A stretch of DNA of 64,000 nucleotides, taken from the NCBI RefSeq assembly GCF_003419895.1, contig NZ_QPMM01000006.1, forward strand, positions 310,001 through 374,000, given 5' to 3'. The notes under the pieces were generated by a model. It had not been told where the DNA came from. It searched no databases and was given only the letters and a program-made list of their open reading frames with translations. This stretch comes from Chitinophaga silvatica (GTDB lineage: Bacteria > Bacteroidota > Bacteroidia > Chitinophagales > Chitinophagaceae). Below are positions 9,133-17,989 of this stretch, in pieces (position 1 is the stretch's first letter; every line of letters starts with the position of its first letter). A program made the translations under genes and the position numbers.

Positions 9133-9435
9133 TTAAGCCAATTGATAAAATGGAATATGCCACAACTAGTAATGTGAGCTTCTACAAATCAAAAAATTTC
9201 CTGGAATTAGAATATAGGAGAGAAATAGTACAGCGTTTCATATAAAACGCTAACAGAACTATTTAATTGTGCCTGCTTAATCTTTTTTATAAAAATAAGT
9301 GACACTCCAAAAACAACTTATTTCTTAATAACATCTTCAGCCTTTTTTTGTGAACTTTCCACTTTAATATGTAAAGCCGGAAGGTTATCAATGGCAACGA
9401 TTTCAATAAAAATCAATTTCTAATAAAAAACTATA

Positions 9436-9474
9436 AAAAGAGATCGCAAAAAGAATTCCTTTAACGATCTCTTT
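9436..9474 (-). terminator. Intrinsic terminator of the ZU5-type lipoprotein gene
   Basis: On the minus strand AAAGAGATCG pairs with CGATCTCTTT and runs into a T tract, about 40 bases after the stop at 9515. Confidence 0.75.
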
Positions 9475-9514
9475 ATTCTAAATTTGTAAATAACTGTGAT
9501 TAGAGCTTATTGAA

Positions 9515-10789
9515 TTATTTTACTTTTACCCTAAAGGTTCCGGTACCATATAAATTACCTGTTGGACATCCAAACAGATTTTCCTTAAAAAAATCACCGG
9601 CAAAGCGACCTTCAATATATCCTGTATTTGATGTGAAAAATACTGAACCTATATTATAGATCATTGTACCACTGCAATTAGCTTCGGATTGGTAGCTTTT
9701 ATTTTCAATACTATGTGTCAAAAACATATTTACATGACCACTAACAGCAGTTGGTCCAAAAGGATACTTACCAACTCTTGTTCCTATATAAGACATAAGA
9801 AATCCGGTTCCGGTAACCAGAACACCACCACCACTGTATCTCATTTGTGGAACACTGGCTATATGTTGTACACCTCCGATTCTGTACTCAATATATTCAT
9901 CATTAATAAGCAGGATCTTTTTTATAACATAGGTCACCTCATCCGGCTTAGATGGGTTACCCCCTTTTACGCCTGCTATTACTGTAACTATTTCACTGGA
10001 AGTGAAATTTCCCGGCGCTTTATATGTTGCTGCATCTCCTTGCGGTGTCAGATTACCTGATCCATATAAAGACCAACTGATCACTTTCCCCTTAATATCA
10101 ATGGGTTCTGGGGATATTAATTCGTCGAGGGTGCCTTCATCATATTTAGCAATACCATAAATTTCTATTTTAGCTTCTTCACCTTGTTTGAGTTTAATTG
10201 TACCAAAATAGTCGCCCCCGCTTGATGAAATTTCGGCCGCAAATGTCCAGTCACTGAAATGTTTGGTATTTACTCTCAATGTACTATTTGCACTATCAAT
10301 GATGCAACCTGCAGCTTTTCTCCAGTATCCCTCTGCATCCTGGTAACAAAGAAATAAAGAGGATTTTGGACTTCCCTTAAGGTCGTCTTCGTTATACTTA
10401 ATGGAAATTTCAACATCCTTTTTAAAGGTGGTATTTTCCGGCTTAATTCTGAATGTAGTACCAAAACCTGCCTTAAATTTATTCTCTACTGGTTCTATAG
10501 TAAAATTAACAGGGCCATCTACTGCCCCTTGTGGTATAACAACCTTCAGGCTACCTGTTGAGTCTTCAATTGTTCCTCCATCCGAACCTATGGTTTTGGA
10601 AATGACGCTTCCTGTGGAATTGCCATGTTCTGTTGGCTTTGGCTTTTGTGTTGATTGCGGTTCCGGTTCGGGGTCTCTGGGAGAAGAATCTTTTTTACAG
10701 GAAAAACAAAAGAAGATAACAACTAATGTAAATAGCATGGATAGAATTGGCTTACGTAAAACGTATTTGTCAATTATTTTGTAGTTCAT
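9515..10789 (-). CDS. Cell-surface or periplasmic lipoprotein with a ZU5-like domain
   Basis: The 424-residue protein begins with a hydrophobic signal (MLFTLVVIFFCFSC) whose lipobox ends at a cysteine followed by KKDSS, then a Pro/Glu-rich linker. Residues about 60-185 resemble a ZU5 domain: IGSDGGTIEDSTGSLKVVIP, then VNFTIEP, then a closing HFSDWTF. The C-terminal half is a beta-rich region I do not recognise, ending in GTGTFRVKVK. Function unknown; a surface lipoprotein is the most that can be said. It has its own terminator and appears monocistronic. Confidence 0.75.
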   Translation of the reverse strand: MNYKIIDKYVLRKPILSMLFTLVVIFFCFSCKKDSSPRDPEPEPQSTQKPKPTEHGNSTGSVISKTIGSDGGTIEDSTGSLKVVIPQGAVDGPVNFTIEPVENKFKAGFGTTFRIKPENTTFKKDVEISIKYNEDDLKGSPKSSLFLCYQDAEGYWRKAAGCIIDSANSTLRVNTKHFSDWTFAAEISSSGGDYFGTIKLKQGEEAKIEIYGIAKYDEGTLDELISPEPIDIKGKVISWSLYGSGNLTPQGDAATYKAPGNFTSSEIVTVIAGVKGGNPSKPDEVTYVIKKILLINDEYIEYRIGGVQHIASVPQMRYSGGGVLVTGTGFLMSYIGTRVGKYPFGPTAVSGHVNMFLTHSIENKSYQSEANCSGTMIYNIGSVFFTSNTGYIEGRFAGDFFKENLFGCPTGNLYGTGTFRVKVK

Positions 10790-11013
10790 GAATTATACTT
10801 ATTTAAATTGATAAAATTTCACCTGCATTTTTTGTTCTTGTGAAGAGGAATGAGACAAAGGTATTTCTTAAACTATATTGGTTTTCAGACCGTCGACAGA
10901 CGAAAGGAGATCGTTGTTAAACAACATTGGGTTGTCGACTAACGGAGAATCGAAATGGGGAAAATGAAGTATTTAGTTATAACGTTGATAGCTTACCAGC
11001 TGTCTTTATAAAC

Positions 11014-11045
11014 AAAAAGGAGAAGCAAAACTGCTTCTCCTTTTT
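11014..11045 (-). terminator. Intrinsic terminator of the TonB-dependent receptor gene
   Basis: A perfect 14-base-pair stem AAAAAGGAGAAGCA/TGCTTCTCCTTTTT with a four-base loop. On the minus strand it begins 21 bases after the stop at 11067. The A-T ends make it usable in both directions. Confidence 0.85.
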
Positions 11046-11066
11046 CACAATTAATATAATCAACGA

Positions 11067-14000
11067 TTAGTTGAACATATATCTTATACCAATCTGTCCT
11101 TGCCAACGTGAAATAGTTCCTGTATTATCTCTCCAGGAATTAGTCAAAGGTATTTGATTGGTTGGGTCTTGATACGGGAATGAAAAGGCCGGTGTAGCAG
11201 TTGCTTTACCATCTCCATCTCTGAGTTGTCCTTCGTATTTCAGGAAAGAAGAAACATTTGGTATTTTAGAAATACCCCATCTTTTGTTCAGGAAGTTACC
11301 AAAGTTGATAATATCAAAGCTGATACGTAAAGTATGTTTGGTCTTCTCTTTGCCGGTGTATACGAAGATGTCCTGAGTGATGTTTAAATCCATACGTTTA
11401 GAGAATGGAAGCACAATTGAATTACGCTCTGCATATTGTCCACGATGGGTACTCAGATAATTATCCTGTTTGATGAAGTTGTCGAGCTGGTTCCAGAGAA
11501 TATCAGCACTACGTTTATCAGCTGCAGTAGCAGGATCAAATCCTTTATCACCATAGCCAACAGGCACTAATTTAATTTCGCTCTTGTTACGAGGTATATA
11601 GATCAGGTCATTATTTGTATTGGCATCACCATTCATATCTCCGTTGTATGTATAGGATGTTGTATTATACAATCCATTCAGGCTTGGTGATGCTTCGAAT
11701 ATTGCACCAATTGATGTTGCAAAATTTTTAGCCCAGGTGAAACGATAGGTTGCAGCGGCTACAACGCGATGCGGTAAATAATAGTTGGAATAACCGAGGG
11801 TATTCGCATTAGGATCTCCAGCTACCGGGCGATCGCGCCAGTTACTTTGTGCAATGGAACCTCCATCATTTACACTTTTAGATTTGCTATAAGTATATGC
11901 AGCCATCAGATATAAGTGTGGAGTAGTTTTTTGTAATTGAACTGTTGCAAAGTAAGAGTAACCTTTATTAGTATTCCGCATCAGGATAGCATCGCTGATA
12001 TTAGGATTGTCCAGACTGGTGCCTGCACCATATATTTTGCTTGAGTTATAACGGGTACGGTTGTCAGGAGTTCCATCTAAAGTTAAACCGGTTGCAGGGA
12101 TATTTATGTTGTCGAAGTACACTGCATTGATGTCTTTAGAATAGTTACCTTCAAGCGTTCCGATAATTCCAAAAGGAAGTTGACGGTCAACTGCCAACGT
12201 CATCTTCATCACCTGTGGATACTTGAAGTTCTTATCTGTTACGGCAATATTATATTGAGTAGACAGATTACCAGAATTATCGCGGTATTTATCAGGATTA
12301 TCGCTGAATACGTAAGGAATTGAGGTAACCGTAGCACTGGTTTGAGCAGTGAAAGAACCAAATTGTACACCATTGTTGGCAGCCTGGTTACTAATCCAAA
12401 CACCCGGAGGAGGACCTGCAAATAAACCTGCACCACCACGAACCTGTGTTTTGCCGTCATGGGTTACATCCCAGTTGAAACCAAGGCGTGGAGAGAAAAG
12501 TGGAGTTGTTTTTGGTGCTTTACCAACATCTACCTGTATTCCATCTCTGAATGTTAATTTAGTTAAGGCTTCATTAGTATCGAATGTGCTGCCTATAACA
12601 GGAACGTCTACACGTAAACCATAAGTTAAGGTGAAGTTATTGCTGGCATTCCATTTGTCCTGAATGAATGCACCTAATTCGAGCATGTTGATTTTAGCGT
12701 AAGGAAAAGACTTGTCTTTGGTGGTTGTATAAGACAATGCATATCTTACTGCTGATGGTACATCTTTCTCAACGCTCGCATAAAACTCTGTTAGGTTATT
12801 GTACCGATAGTTACCCACATAGTTAGGGGCAAAACCATTAAGGAATTTCTTATAATAGTTTTGTGTACCAACGGTGATTTCATGTTTGCCCTTATACATT
12901 GTGTAGATGTCGGACAACTGGAATACATCTGTATTCAGTTTATTATTGTAGGTAAATGGTTCGTAGCCAAAAGCTGTGTAGCTGGCGCCTTGTCCGTTCA
13001 TGATATCAACCAGCGGAAATTCTTTTGAAGAAAGCGCCTTTCTGAAATCGCGGAGCGCAGAATAACCAATCTGTAATTTATTGGAAGCACGGTTACCAAT
13101 TCGTGTATTTAATTCTGCAATAAATATGTTGAAGTTATTATTGATAGTGTAACCACTACCACTAAACGGAAGACCTGTGGCGCTAGGCTGACGGCCAGTT
13201 CCAGGTGCCCCGCTATTACTTGCAGGAATATCTTTGAACGACTTCAGGTAGTTGTACTTGATCGTAAAGGTGTTGTTGGAGTTCACGTTCCAGTCTAACT
13301 TCAATGTCATTTTATCACTTTGTGTACGATAAGTATAACCCTGATAGTCTCCCGGATCATACTTGAATTTATCGATCAGGAACTTTTTAAGTTGATCGAG
13401 CGTATCTGCTACTGCCTGAGAAACGTTACCACCGGCGGTTCCACCTGGTTTGTTTGCTACAAGGCTGGTAGCCGGAGCTGCAACTCTTTCCTGCTCCGCA
13501 CTTACGAAGAAGAATAGTTTGTTAGGTTTAATAGCACCACCTACTGTAAACCCGCGAAGATTGTAATTGAAATCTGGTTTCGGAACAGTGGATGTACCGG
13601 CTTTTAAACCTTGCAGTCCGGGTGTTTGAATGTAAGTATATACGGAGCCTTTAAAGGTATTGGTACCACTCTTGGTTACGCTGTTGATACCGGCGCCGGA
13701 GAATCCTCCTTGTCTTACATCATAGGGGCTAATGTTTACCTGAATTTGTTCCAATGCTTCCAGGCTGATAGGCTGTGAAGAAGTTTGAGATCCTAATGTA
13801 GCTTGTAAGCCAAAGGAGTTGTTGAAGTTGGCTCCGTCAACTGTGATGTTGTTCAGCTGATTACTTCTACCGCCTATGTTCAGTCCATTTGCTGAAGGGG
13901 TCAGGCGGGTAAAGTCCTGCATCGAACGGGTAATGGTAGGTAATCTGTCCATCTGTGATCGTGTGATCACTTCCTGGCTACCAGTGCGGGCTTTGTTGAT

Positions 14001-14390
14001 TACTTTACTTTGTGTTTGTGTGGTTACAACAATTTCAGTTAAGGTACTGGTACTTGCTATCAATTTAAAATCAGCCTTATATTCCTGACCTAATGATAGC
14101 GAGATGTTTTCTCTTTTTTCTGATTTATAACCTACAAATGAAACAGTCACAATGTAAGGACCACCTACACGTAAGTTGGGAAGATTGTATCTGCCGTCTT
14201 TACGTGAGATTGTCATATACTTGGTACCTGTGGGTTGATGCACCGCAATAACGCTGGCTCCGGGTACCGGGCCATCAGAACTGTTAATAATTCCAGCGAT
14301 GTCGGCGGTTGTTTCTTGGGCGTACAGGGCATGTGGGGCAGTTAGCGTACATAGAAGTACACTGAGCAAAAACCATAGTTTTTTGTGCAT
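11067..14390 (-). CDS. TonB-dependent receptor, Oar-like, with carboxypeptidase regulatory-like plug extension
   Basis: Large outer-membrane receptor of 1107 residues. A signal peptide ends around AQETTADIAG. Residues about 28-115 are a carboxypeptidase-regulatory-like domain (PGASVIAVHQPTG...GPYIVTVSFVGYKSEK), followed by a plug (ITVDGANFNNSFGL) and a long beta barrel ending in aromatic GIRYMFN. The layout matches Oar-type proteins of Bacteroidota and Myxococcus rather than SusC, and no SusD partner is present. The substrate is unknown. A long inverted repeat in its leader (14395-14405 with 14474-14484) could mask the start region. A strong terminator follows. Confidence 0.9.
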   Translation of the reverse strand: MHKKLWFLLSVLLCTLTAPHALYAQETTADIAGIINSSDGPVPGASVIAVHQPTGTKYMTISRKDGRYNLPNLRVGGPYIVTVSFVGYKSEKRENISLSLGQEYKADFKLIASTSTLTEIVVTTQTQSKVINKARTGSQEVITRSQMDRLPTITRSMQDFTRLTPSANGLNIGGRSNQLNNITVDGANFNNSFGLQATLGSQTSSQPISLEALEQIQVNISPYDVRQGGFSGAGINSVTKSGTNTFKGSVYTYIQTPGLQGLKAGTSTVPKPDFNYNLRGFTVGGAIKPNKLFFFVSAEQERVAAPATSLVANKPGGTAGGNVSQAVADTLDQLKKFLIDKFKYDPGDYQGYTYRTQSDKMTLKLDWNVNSNNTFTIKYNYLKSFKDIPASNSGAPGTGRQPSATGLPFSGSGYTINNNFNIFIAELNTRIGNRASNKLQIGYSALRDFRKALSSKEFPLVDIMNGQGASYTAFGYEPFTYNNKLNTDVFQLSDIYTMYKGKHEITVGTQNYYKKFLNGFAPNYVGNYRYNNLTEFYASVEKDVPSAVRYALSYTTTKDKSFPYAKINMLELGAFIQDKWNASNNFTLTYGLRVDVPVIGSTFDTNEALTKLTFRDGIQVDVGKAPKTTPLFSPRLGFNWDVTHDGKTQVRGGAGLFAGPPPGVWISNQAANNGVQFGSFTAQTSATVTSIPYVFSDNPDKYRDNSGNLSTQYNIAVTDKNFKYPQVMKMTLAVDRQLPFGIIGTLEGNYSKDINAVYFDNINIPATGLTLDGTPDNRTRYNSSKIYGAGTSLDNPNISDAILMRNTNKGYSYFATVQLQKTTPHLYLMAAYTYSKSKSVNDGGSIAQSNWRDRPVAGDPNANTLGYSNYYLPHRVVAAATYRFTWAKNFATSIGAIFEASPSLNGLYNTTSYTYNGDMNGDANTNNDLIYIPRNKSEIKLVPVGYGDKGFDPATAADKRSADILWNQLDNFIKQDNYLSTHRGQYAERNSIVLPFSKRMDLNITQDIFVYTGKEKTKHTLRISFDIINFGNFLNKRWGISKIPNVSSFLKYEGQLRDGDGKATATPAFSFPYQDPTNQIPLTNSWRDNTGTISRWQGQIGIRYMFN

Positions 14391-14394
14391 TGCG

Positions 14395-14484
14395 ATTCAG
14401 ATTTTGGTAAAGGTCAAACGTCTGATTGACTCATTAAAATTAAAACAATTATGAAATCGTTAACAAATATTTTAAAATCTGAAT
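14395..14484 (-). promoter_or_regulatory. Inverted repeat in the leader of the TonB-dependent receptor gene
   Basis: ATTCAGATTTT (14395-14405) and AAAATCTGAAT (14474-14484) form an 11-base perfect inverted repeat 68 bases apart. The arm nearest the gene ends four bases before the ATG. In the transcript the arms could pair and cover the ribosome entry region; at DNA level they could be operator halves. Confidence 0.4.
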
Positions 14485-14504
14485 ATCACAATCAGCACAA
14501 TTTT

Positions 14505-15785
14505 CTATGCTATAACCTTCTCCATCCCTGTACTTCTTGAACCTTTAATAAGTATGTGGGTACCAGTAAATTGTTGTTGTTTTAACCATTCTGCAGCGGC
14601 GGCAGAATTATCTAAATAAGTGAAAGAATGTTTTACTTTTTTGAAATCTCCTCCAACTAAAACTACTGCATCCCAGTGGTATGAACTTATCAAGGCGATT
14701 AATGCCTGATGTTCCTCAATACTATCTGGCCCCAATTCCATCATGGCACCAAGCATCAATACTTTTTTGCTGGCATTAAGGCCAGCAAAATTTTCTATAG
14801 CGGCTTTCATACTGGATGGATTGGCATTGTATGCATCCATGATAATTGTATTACTACCCTGAACTATTACCTGTGAGCGATTATTGGAAGGGGCATAGGC
14901 AGCAATTGCCTGCCCAATTTTATTTTCAGGTACTTTGAAGTAGCTGGCTACTGCCACAGCGGCCATTACATTTGGAAAATTATAGGCTCCTACCAACTGG
15001 GTTTGAATAAAGCCAACCTGGCTATCGCCACGTACCTCAACAGCCAGAAATGCGCTGTCGGTTACTGCTTCTCCCACATAATCGGCTTCTGATCTGCCAT
15101 AGGTAACAATATGTGGAAGGCCTTTGGACATTTCGAGTAAATAATCATAATCATTGCAAACGAAAACGGTTCCGTTATTGGCTCTCAGGAAGTCGTAAAG
15201 TTCACCTTTGGCTTTTTTAACGCCTTCCGGGCCACCAAACCCTTCCAGGTGGGCTTTACCAATATTGGTAATTATTCCATGCGTTGGTAGGGCTATTTTG
15301 CAATATCCCTCAATTTCGTGCTGGTGATTAGCTCCCATTTCAATTACCGCGATTTCCACATCCGGTTGGATACTGAGGATCGTGAGGGGAACACCTATAT
15401 GATTATTGAGATTACCTACGGTAGCATAAGTTTTAAGTCCGGCTGCCAGGGCGGTACTTACCAGTTCTTTGGTTGTGGTTTTTCCATTGGTACCGGTAAT
15501 AGCAAGAAAGGGAATTTTTAATTCTTTCCTGTGCCTTAATGCCAGCTGCTGTAAAGTTTCGAGAGCATTGGGTACCAGCATCATTTTTTCAGGAACGGTA
15601 AAATATGCTGCTTCATCAACTACTGCGAATGCAGCCCCCAATTCCAGTGCTTTAGCTGCAAACTCGTTTCCATTGAAATTATCGCCCTTTAAAGCAAAGA
15701 AAAGATCATTGGACTTTAACTTTCTTGTATCGGTTTGTACGGAGCGATGTTGCTGGTAGATGCTATATAGTTGTTCGATATTCAC
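14505..15785 (-). CDS. murF: UDP-N-acetylmuramoyl-tripeptide--D-alanyl-D-alanine ligase (stand-alone)
   Basis: Cytoplasmic Mur ligase completing the UDP-MurNAc-pentapeptide. The 426 residues show the ATP loop TGTNGKTT (97-104), IGAHQ-type motif GANHQHEIE, and the conserved DAYNANPSSM. These are closer to canonical MurF than the fused ligase at 988-3537. Two MurF-type genes in one genome are usual in this phylum; this one is the better candidate for the essential activity (inference). TACATTTG precedes it at 15804-15811, and a long palindromic element starts just beyond. Confidence 0.93.
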   Translation of the reverse strand: MNIEQLYSIYQQHRSVQTDTRKLKSNDLFFALKGDNFNGNEFAAKALELGAAFAVVDEAAYFTVPEKMMLVPNALETLQQLALRHRKELKIPFLAITGTNGKTTTKELVSTALAAGLKTYATVGNLNNHIGVPLTILSIQPDVEIAVIEMGANHQHEIEGYCKIALPTHGIITNIGKAHLEGFGGPEGVKKAKGELYDFLRANNGTVFVCNDYDYLLEMSKGLPHIVTYGRSEADYVGEAVTDSAFLAVEVRGDSQVGFIQTQLVGAYNFPNVMAAVAVASYFKVPENKIGQAIAAYAPSNNRSQVIVQGSNTIIMDAYNANPSSMKAAIENFAGLNASKKVLMLGAMMELGPDSIEEHQALIALISSYHWDAVVLVGGDFKKVKHSFTYLDNSAAAAEWLKQQQFTGTHILIKGSRSTGMEKVIA

Positions 15786-15803
15786 AGTAGTGGTTATTTG
15801 TTA

Positions 15804-15811
15804 CAAATGTA
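15804..15811 (-). promoter_or_regulatory. Putative -7 element (TACATTTG) of murF
   Basis: The minus strand reads TACATTTG, 18 bases before the murF ATG, next to palindromic element A. Confidence 0.5.
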
Positions 15812-15815
15812 ATAA

Positions 15816-15983
15816 TGTTTCTCGCAAAGCCGCATAAGAAGCAAAGAGGCATAAGGATCGAAGCGAATGTTACTAAGCGCTGCTGACTGGTTTCTATTTG
15901 TATTGAAGCCTATCGGAAGTCCTTAAAAATACTCGCTTCGATCCTTATGCCTCTTTGCTTCTTATGCCTCTTTGCGAGAAACA
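15816..15983. repeat. Interspersed long palindrome, copy A
   Basis: Arms 15816-15871 and 15928-15983 are inverted repeats with about 52 of 56 bases matching. The tips are TTTCTCGCAAAG/CTTTGCGAGAAA. Each arm is built from degenerate eight-base units such as GCAAAGAG and GCATAAGG. The centre (CTGACTGGTTTC...CCTATCGGAAGTCCTTAA) matches the centre of copy B at 46710-46873 in reverse orientation. It lies between the divergent genes murF and the HExxH protein, so it is not simply a terminator. Confidence 0.85.
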
Positions 15984-16012
15984 GGCATTATTAATGCTAT
16001 ATTTCAGCTACT

Positions 16013-16339
16013 TTGAAGAATATTAGATGTCGTATACAGGAAAATTCATGGCTGGCACGTGTAGCAGCTCGTTCATTACGTGTACAATCTGTAGCCGTGG
16101 TAGTTGGACGCACAATTTATTTGCATGGAGCGTCCAGAGAACGCTTTTTGTCTGATATTTCATGGATGCGACATGAAGCCTGCCATATAAAACAGTATCA
16201 GCAATATGGGAAAATTGGCTTTTTATGGCGATATTTAGCAGAATATCTTCAGAAGGGATATTATAATAATTCCCTGGAAGCGGCTGCCCGTGCGGCTGAA
16301 GAGGATTCTGAGATCCTGGATGGGATCGAAATAATCTAA
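16013..16339 (+). CDS. Small DUF4157-like protein with HExxH motif
   Basis: A 108-residue protein of unknown function. The central RHEACHIKQYQQYG contains HExxH (H54, E55, H58), the zinc signature of DUF4157-like putative metallopeptidases, followed by a basic and aromatic stretch and an alanine-rich helix. No signal peptide is visible. The start is TTG at 16013: a stop lies seven codons upstream and the next in-frame ATG falls just before HExxH. apaG follows 72 bases downstream. Whether it is an active protease cannot be told; the protein is too short for a typical secreted protease. Confidence 0.65.
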   Translation: MKNIRCRIQENSWLARVAARSLRVQSVAVVVGRTIYLHGASRERFLSDISWMRHEACHIKQYQQYGKIGFLWRYLAEYLQKGYYNNSLEAAARAAEEDSEILDGIEII

Positions 16340-16411
16340 ATATTCGTTAAAGTCAGGTTTTTTATAGTACCTGGGGTTATTTTCCTTATTTTTACGTTAA
16401 AGGTTGATTTT

Positions 16412-16798
16412 ATGGTTAAGAAGGTAACAGAAGGCATCACTATCAGCGTTGAAACGTTTTACCAGCCGGATTATTCGAATCCAATTGGAAGCGAATTCAT
16501 GTTTGCTTACCGTATTACCATTGAAAACAATAATAATTTCCCTATAAAGTTATTACGTCGTCACTGGTATATTATTGATTCCAATGGGGCTCATCGTGAA
16601 GTTGAAGGCGAAGGCGTGGTTGGAGTACAACCATTATTGGCGCCTGGTGAAACTTATCAATATGTTTCAGGTTCCAACCTGCGCACTGAAATTGGAAAGA
16701 TGTACGGTACCTATCAGATGGAAAATCAGTTGGATAAGAAGCTTTTTGAAGTAAAAATCCCTGAATTTCAGATGATAGTTCCTTTTAAACTGAACTAA
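16412..16798 (+). CDS. apaG: ApaG domain protein
   Basis: The 128-residue protein fits the ApaG family along its whole length, a small beta-sandwich of fibronectin III type. Conserved parts seen are FAYRITIENNN, LLRRHWYIIDSNG, VVGVQPLLAPGETYQYVSG and the MYGTYQM element near the end. In enterobacteria ApaG is linked to Co/Mg efflux phenotypes and in eukaryotes the domain occurs in F-box proteins; the molecular role is unsettled. Confidence 0.92.
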   Translation: MVKKVTEGITISVETFYQPDYSNPIGSEFMFAYRITIENNNNFPIKLLRRHWYIIDSNGAHREVEGEGVVGVQPLLAPGETYQYVSGSNLRTEIGKMYGTYQMENQLDKKLFEVKIPEFQMIVPFKLN

Positions 16799-16846
16799 TC
16801 CCGTCTTTAGTTTAACCTGTACGGATGCCACTTTATTCAAGGAAAA

Positions 16847-16883
16847 GGAATTGGCTGTTAGCCACCAACCAACAGACAATTCC
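16847..16883 (-). terminator. Hairpin terminator of gldB
   Basis: GGAATTG-g-CTGTT pairs with AACAG-a-CAATTCC (12 pairs, one mismatch, 11-base loop). On the minus strand it starts 11 bases after the gldB stop and is followed by CTTTTCC. It lies between the convergent genes apaG and gldB. Confidence 0.65.
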
Positions 16884-16893
16884 CAATTCATTA

Positions 16894-17916
16894 TTACTTT
16901 GGCCGGTATTTTGCGGCTTTAAATATTTCCATCAAATCCTTGGTTCCCATCAATTGCTGTAGCGTTATCTCGCTATGCTTTTCCATATATTTATTCACAA
17001 TCTGCCAGCCTACAAAGTATCCAATCTTTCCCGGTGATCCTTCCGGCATTCCCTGAGTAGAGGGGCCGTCATTGATAAAATGGTTGATATCCTGCCAATC
17101 GGAAGAATAGAGTAAATTATTCTGAACGAAGAATTGCCAGATCATTTGCTCATTATCGTAGCACCACTTCAATTGTTCTTTAGTATATCCCATTTTCAGC
17201 GTATCTGCTGTTGTTGGTAATACCTTATCGAGGAAGTACTGCTGTTTTCCCGCTTCAATCATCTGTTCCAGTAAATTACCTCCACTACGTGCTGCCGGAT
17301 ATAGTTGCTGCTGTATAACCTGCATACAATTCACAGGAATATAAGCAGGATCAAATCTGCGGATCATATATTCAGGATAATCAGGAATCTGAGCATAGGG
17401 CGGAAAATCGGCTCCCATATACATATCCAAGCCAATTCCAAGAAGGCTGTCGACCGTAATTGCACCATAATTGGCAATTCCTGATATAAACGTTACAATC
17501 TTAGGATGATGAAAAGAAGGTATATAGTATTTGGTATATCTGAAAGCTTGAGCTAACTGATCTGTCAGCTGCCTGGTATTTTTAAATTTTTCCTGCACAG
17601 CAGTTTCCAACTGTCTGAAATCTGGTGTTGTCAGAAACAGATGTACCTGTTTGGGAACATTTACGCTATCTCTGAATGCTCCCAGGTTCATTATATCTGT
17701 AATGTATACTGGTAAAAACAGAGGATACTTAGGATATAATGTGTTTAACCCTATCTGAACATTATTGGTATCGATGGTAAAAAAGGCAGAGTCGAATCTG
17801 TTCAGACTAACGGACATGGTTATATTGCTGACATCCGGAATTTTTTTTCCATTATTGCAGGAAACCCCTAAAATCAGCGCCAGTAGGCAGGTGTAAAGAG
17901 TGAGATGTTTTTGCAT
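16894..17916 (-). CDS. gldB: Gliding motility lipoprotein GldB
   Basis: Lipoprotein required for gliding in Flavobacterium. From ATG 17916 it has 340 residues starting MQKHLTLYTC, with a lipobox LILGVSC. A longer in-frame start at 18066 would overlap the divergent outer-membrane gene and bury the signal peptide, so it is rejected. Family features seen are a FDSAFFTID-type N terminus, GIGLDMYMG around the middle, GNLLEQMIEAGKQQYFLD, and a GKIGYFVGWQIV C-terminal part. The usual companion gldC is not adjacent. Confidence 0.88.
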   Translation of the reverse strand: MQKHLTLYTCLLALILGVSCNNGKKIPDVSNITMSVSLNRFDSAFFTIDTNNVQIGLNTLYPKYPLFLPVYITDIMNLGAFRDSVNVPKQVHLFLTTPDFRQLETAVQEKFKNTRQLTDQLAQAFRYTKYYIPSFHHPKIVTFISGIANYGAITVDSLLGIGLDMYMGADFPPYAQIPDYPEYMIRRFDPAYIPVNCMQVIQQQLYPAARSGGNLLEQMIEAGKQQYFLDKVLPTTADTLKMGYTKEQLKWCYDNEQMIWQFFVQNNLLYSSDWQDINHFINDGPSTQGMPEGSPGKIGYFVGWQIVNKYMEKHSEITLQQLMGTKDLMEIFKAAKYRPK

Positions 17917-17989
17917 GAGTATAAAAATACGAATTGCAATGTATGAATAGTTTGTTAATTCGTATTTTGACGCCCGAAACAACCAAATA

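Larger units (their letters stand above)
8806..9514. other. 709-base gap without a recognised gene; AT-rich, possible small RNA
   Basis: The first 250 bases are about 80% A+T with long A and T tracts and no recognisable protein. AGAATTT (9032-9038) pairs with AAATTCT (9058-9064) around the inner inverted repeat TTAAAC-G-GTTTAA. An intrinsic terminator follows at 9099-9132, so a short plus-strand RNA ending near 9132 is possible. A separate hairpin AGCGTTT/AAACGCT is at 9232-9251. A 32-codon minus-strand frame (9318-9416, TTG start) encodes a protein-like but unrecognised peptide. The last part holds the terminator of the next gene (9436-9474). Confidence 0.5.

Noticed and set aside
11067..14390. 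SusC-type polysaccharide utilisation receptor
   Set aside because: No SusD partner is adjacent, and the N-terminal layout is Oar-like rather than SusC-like.
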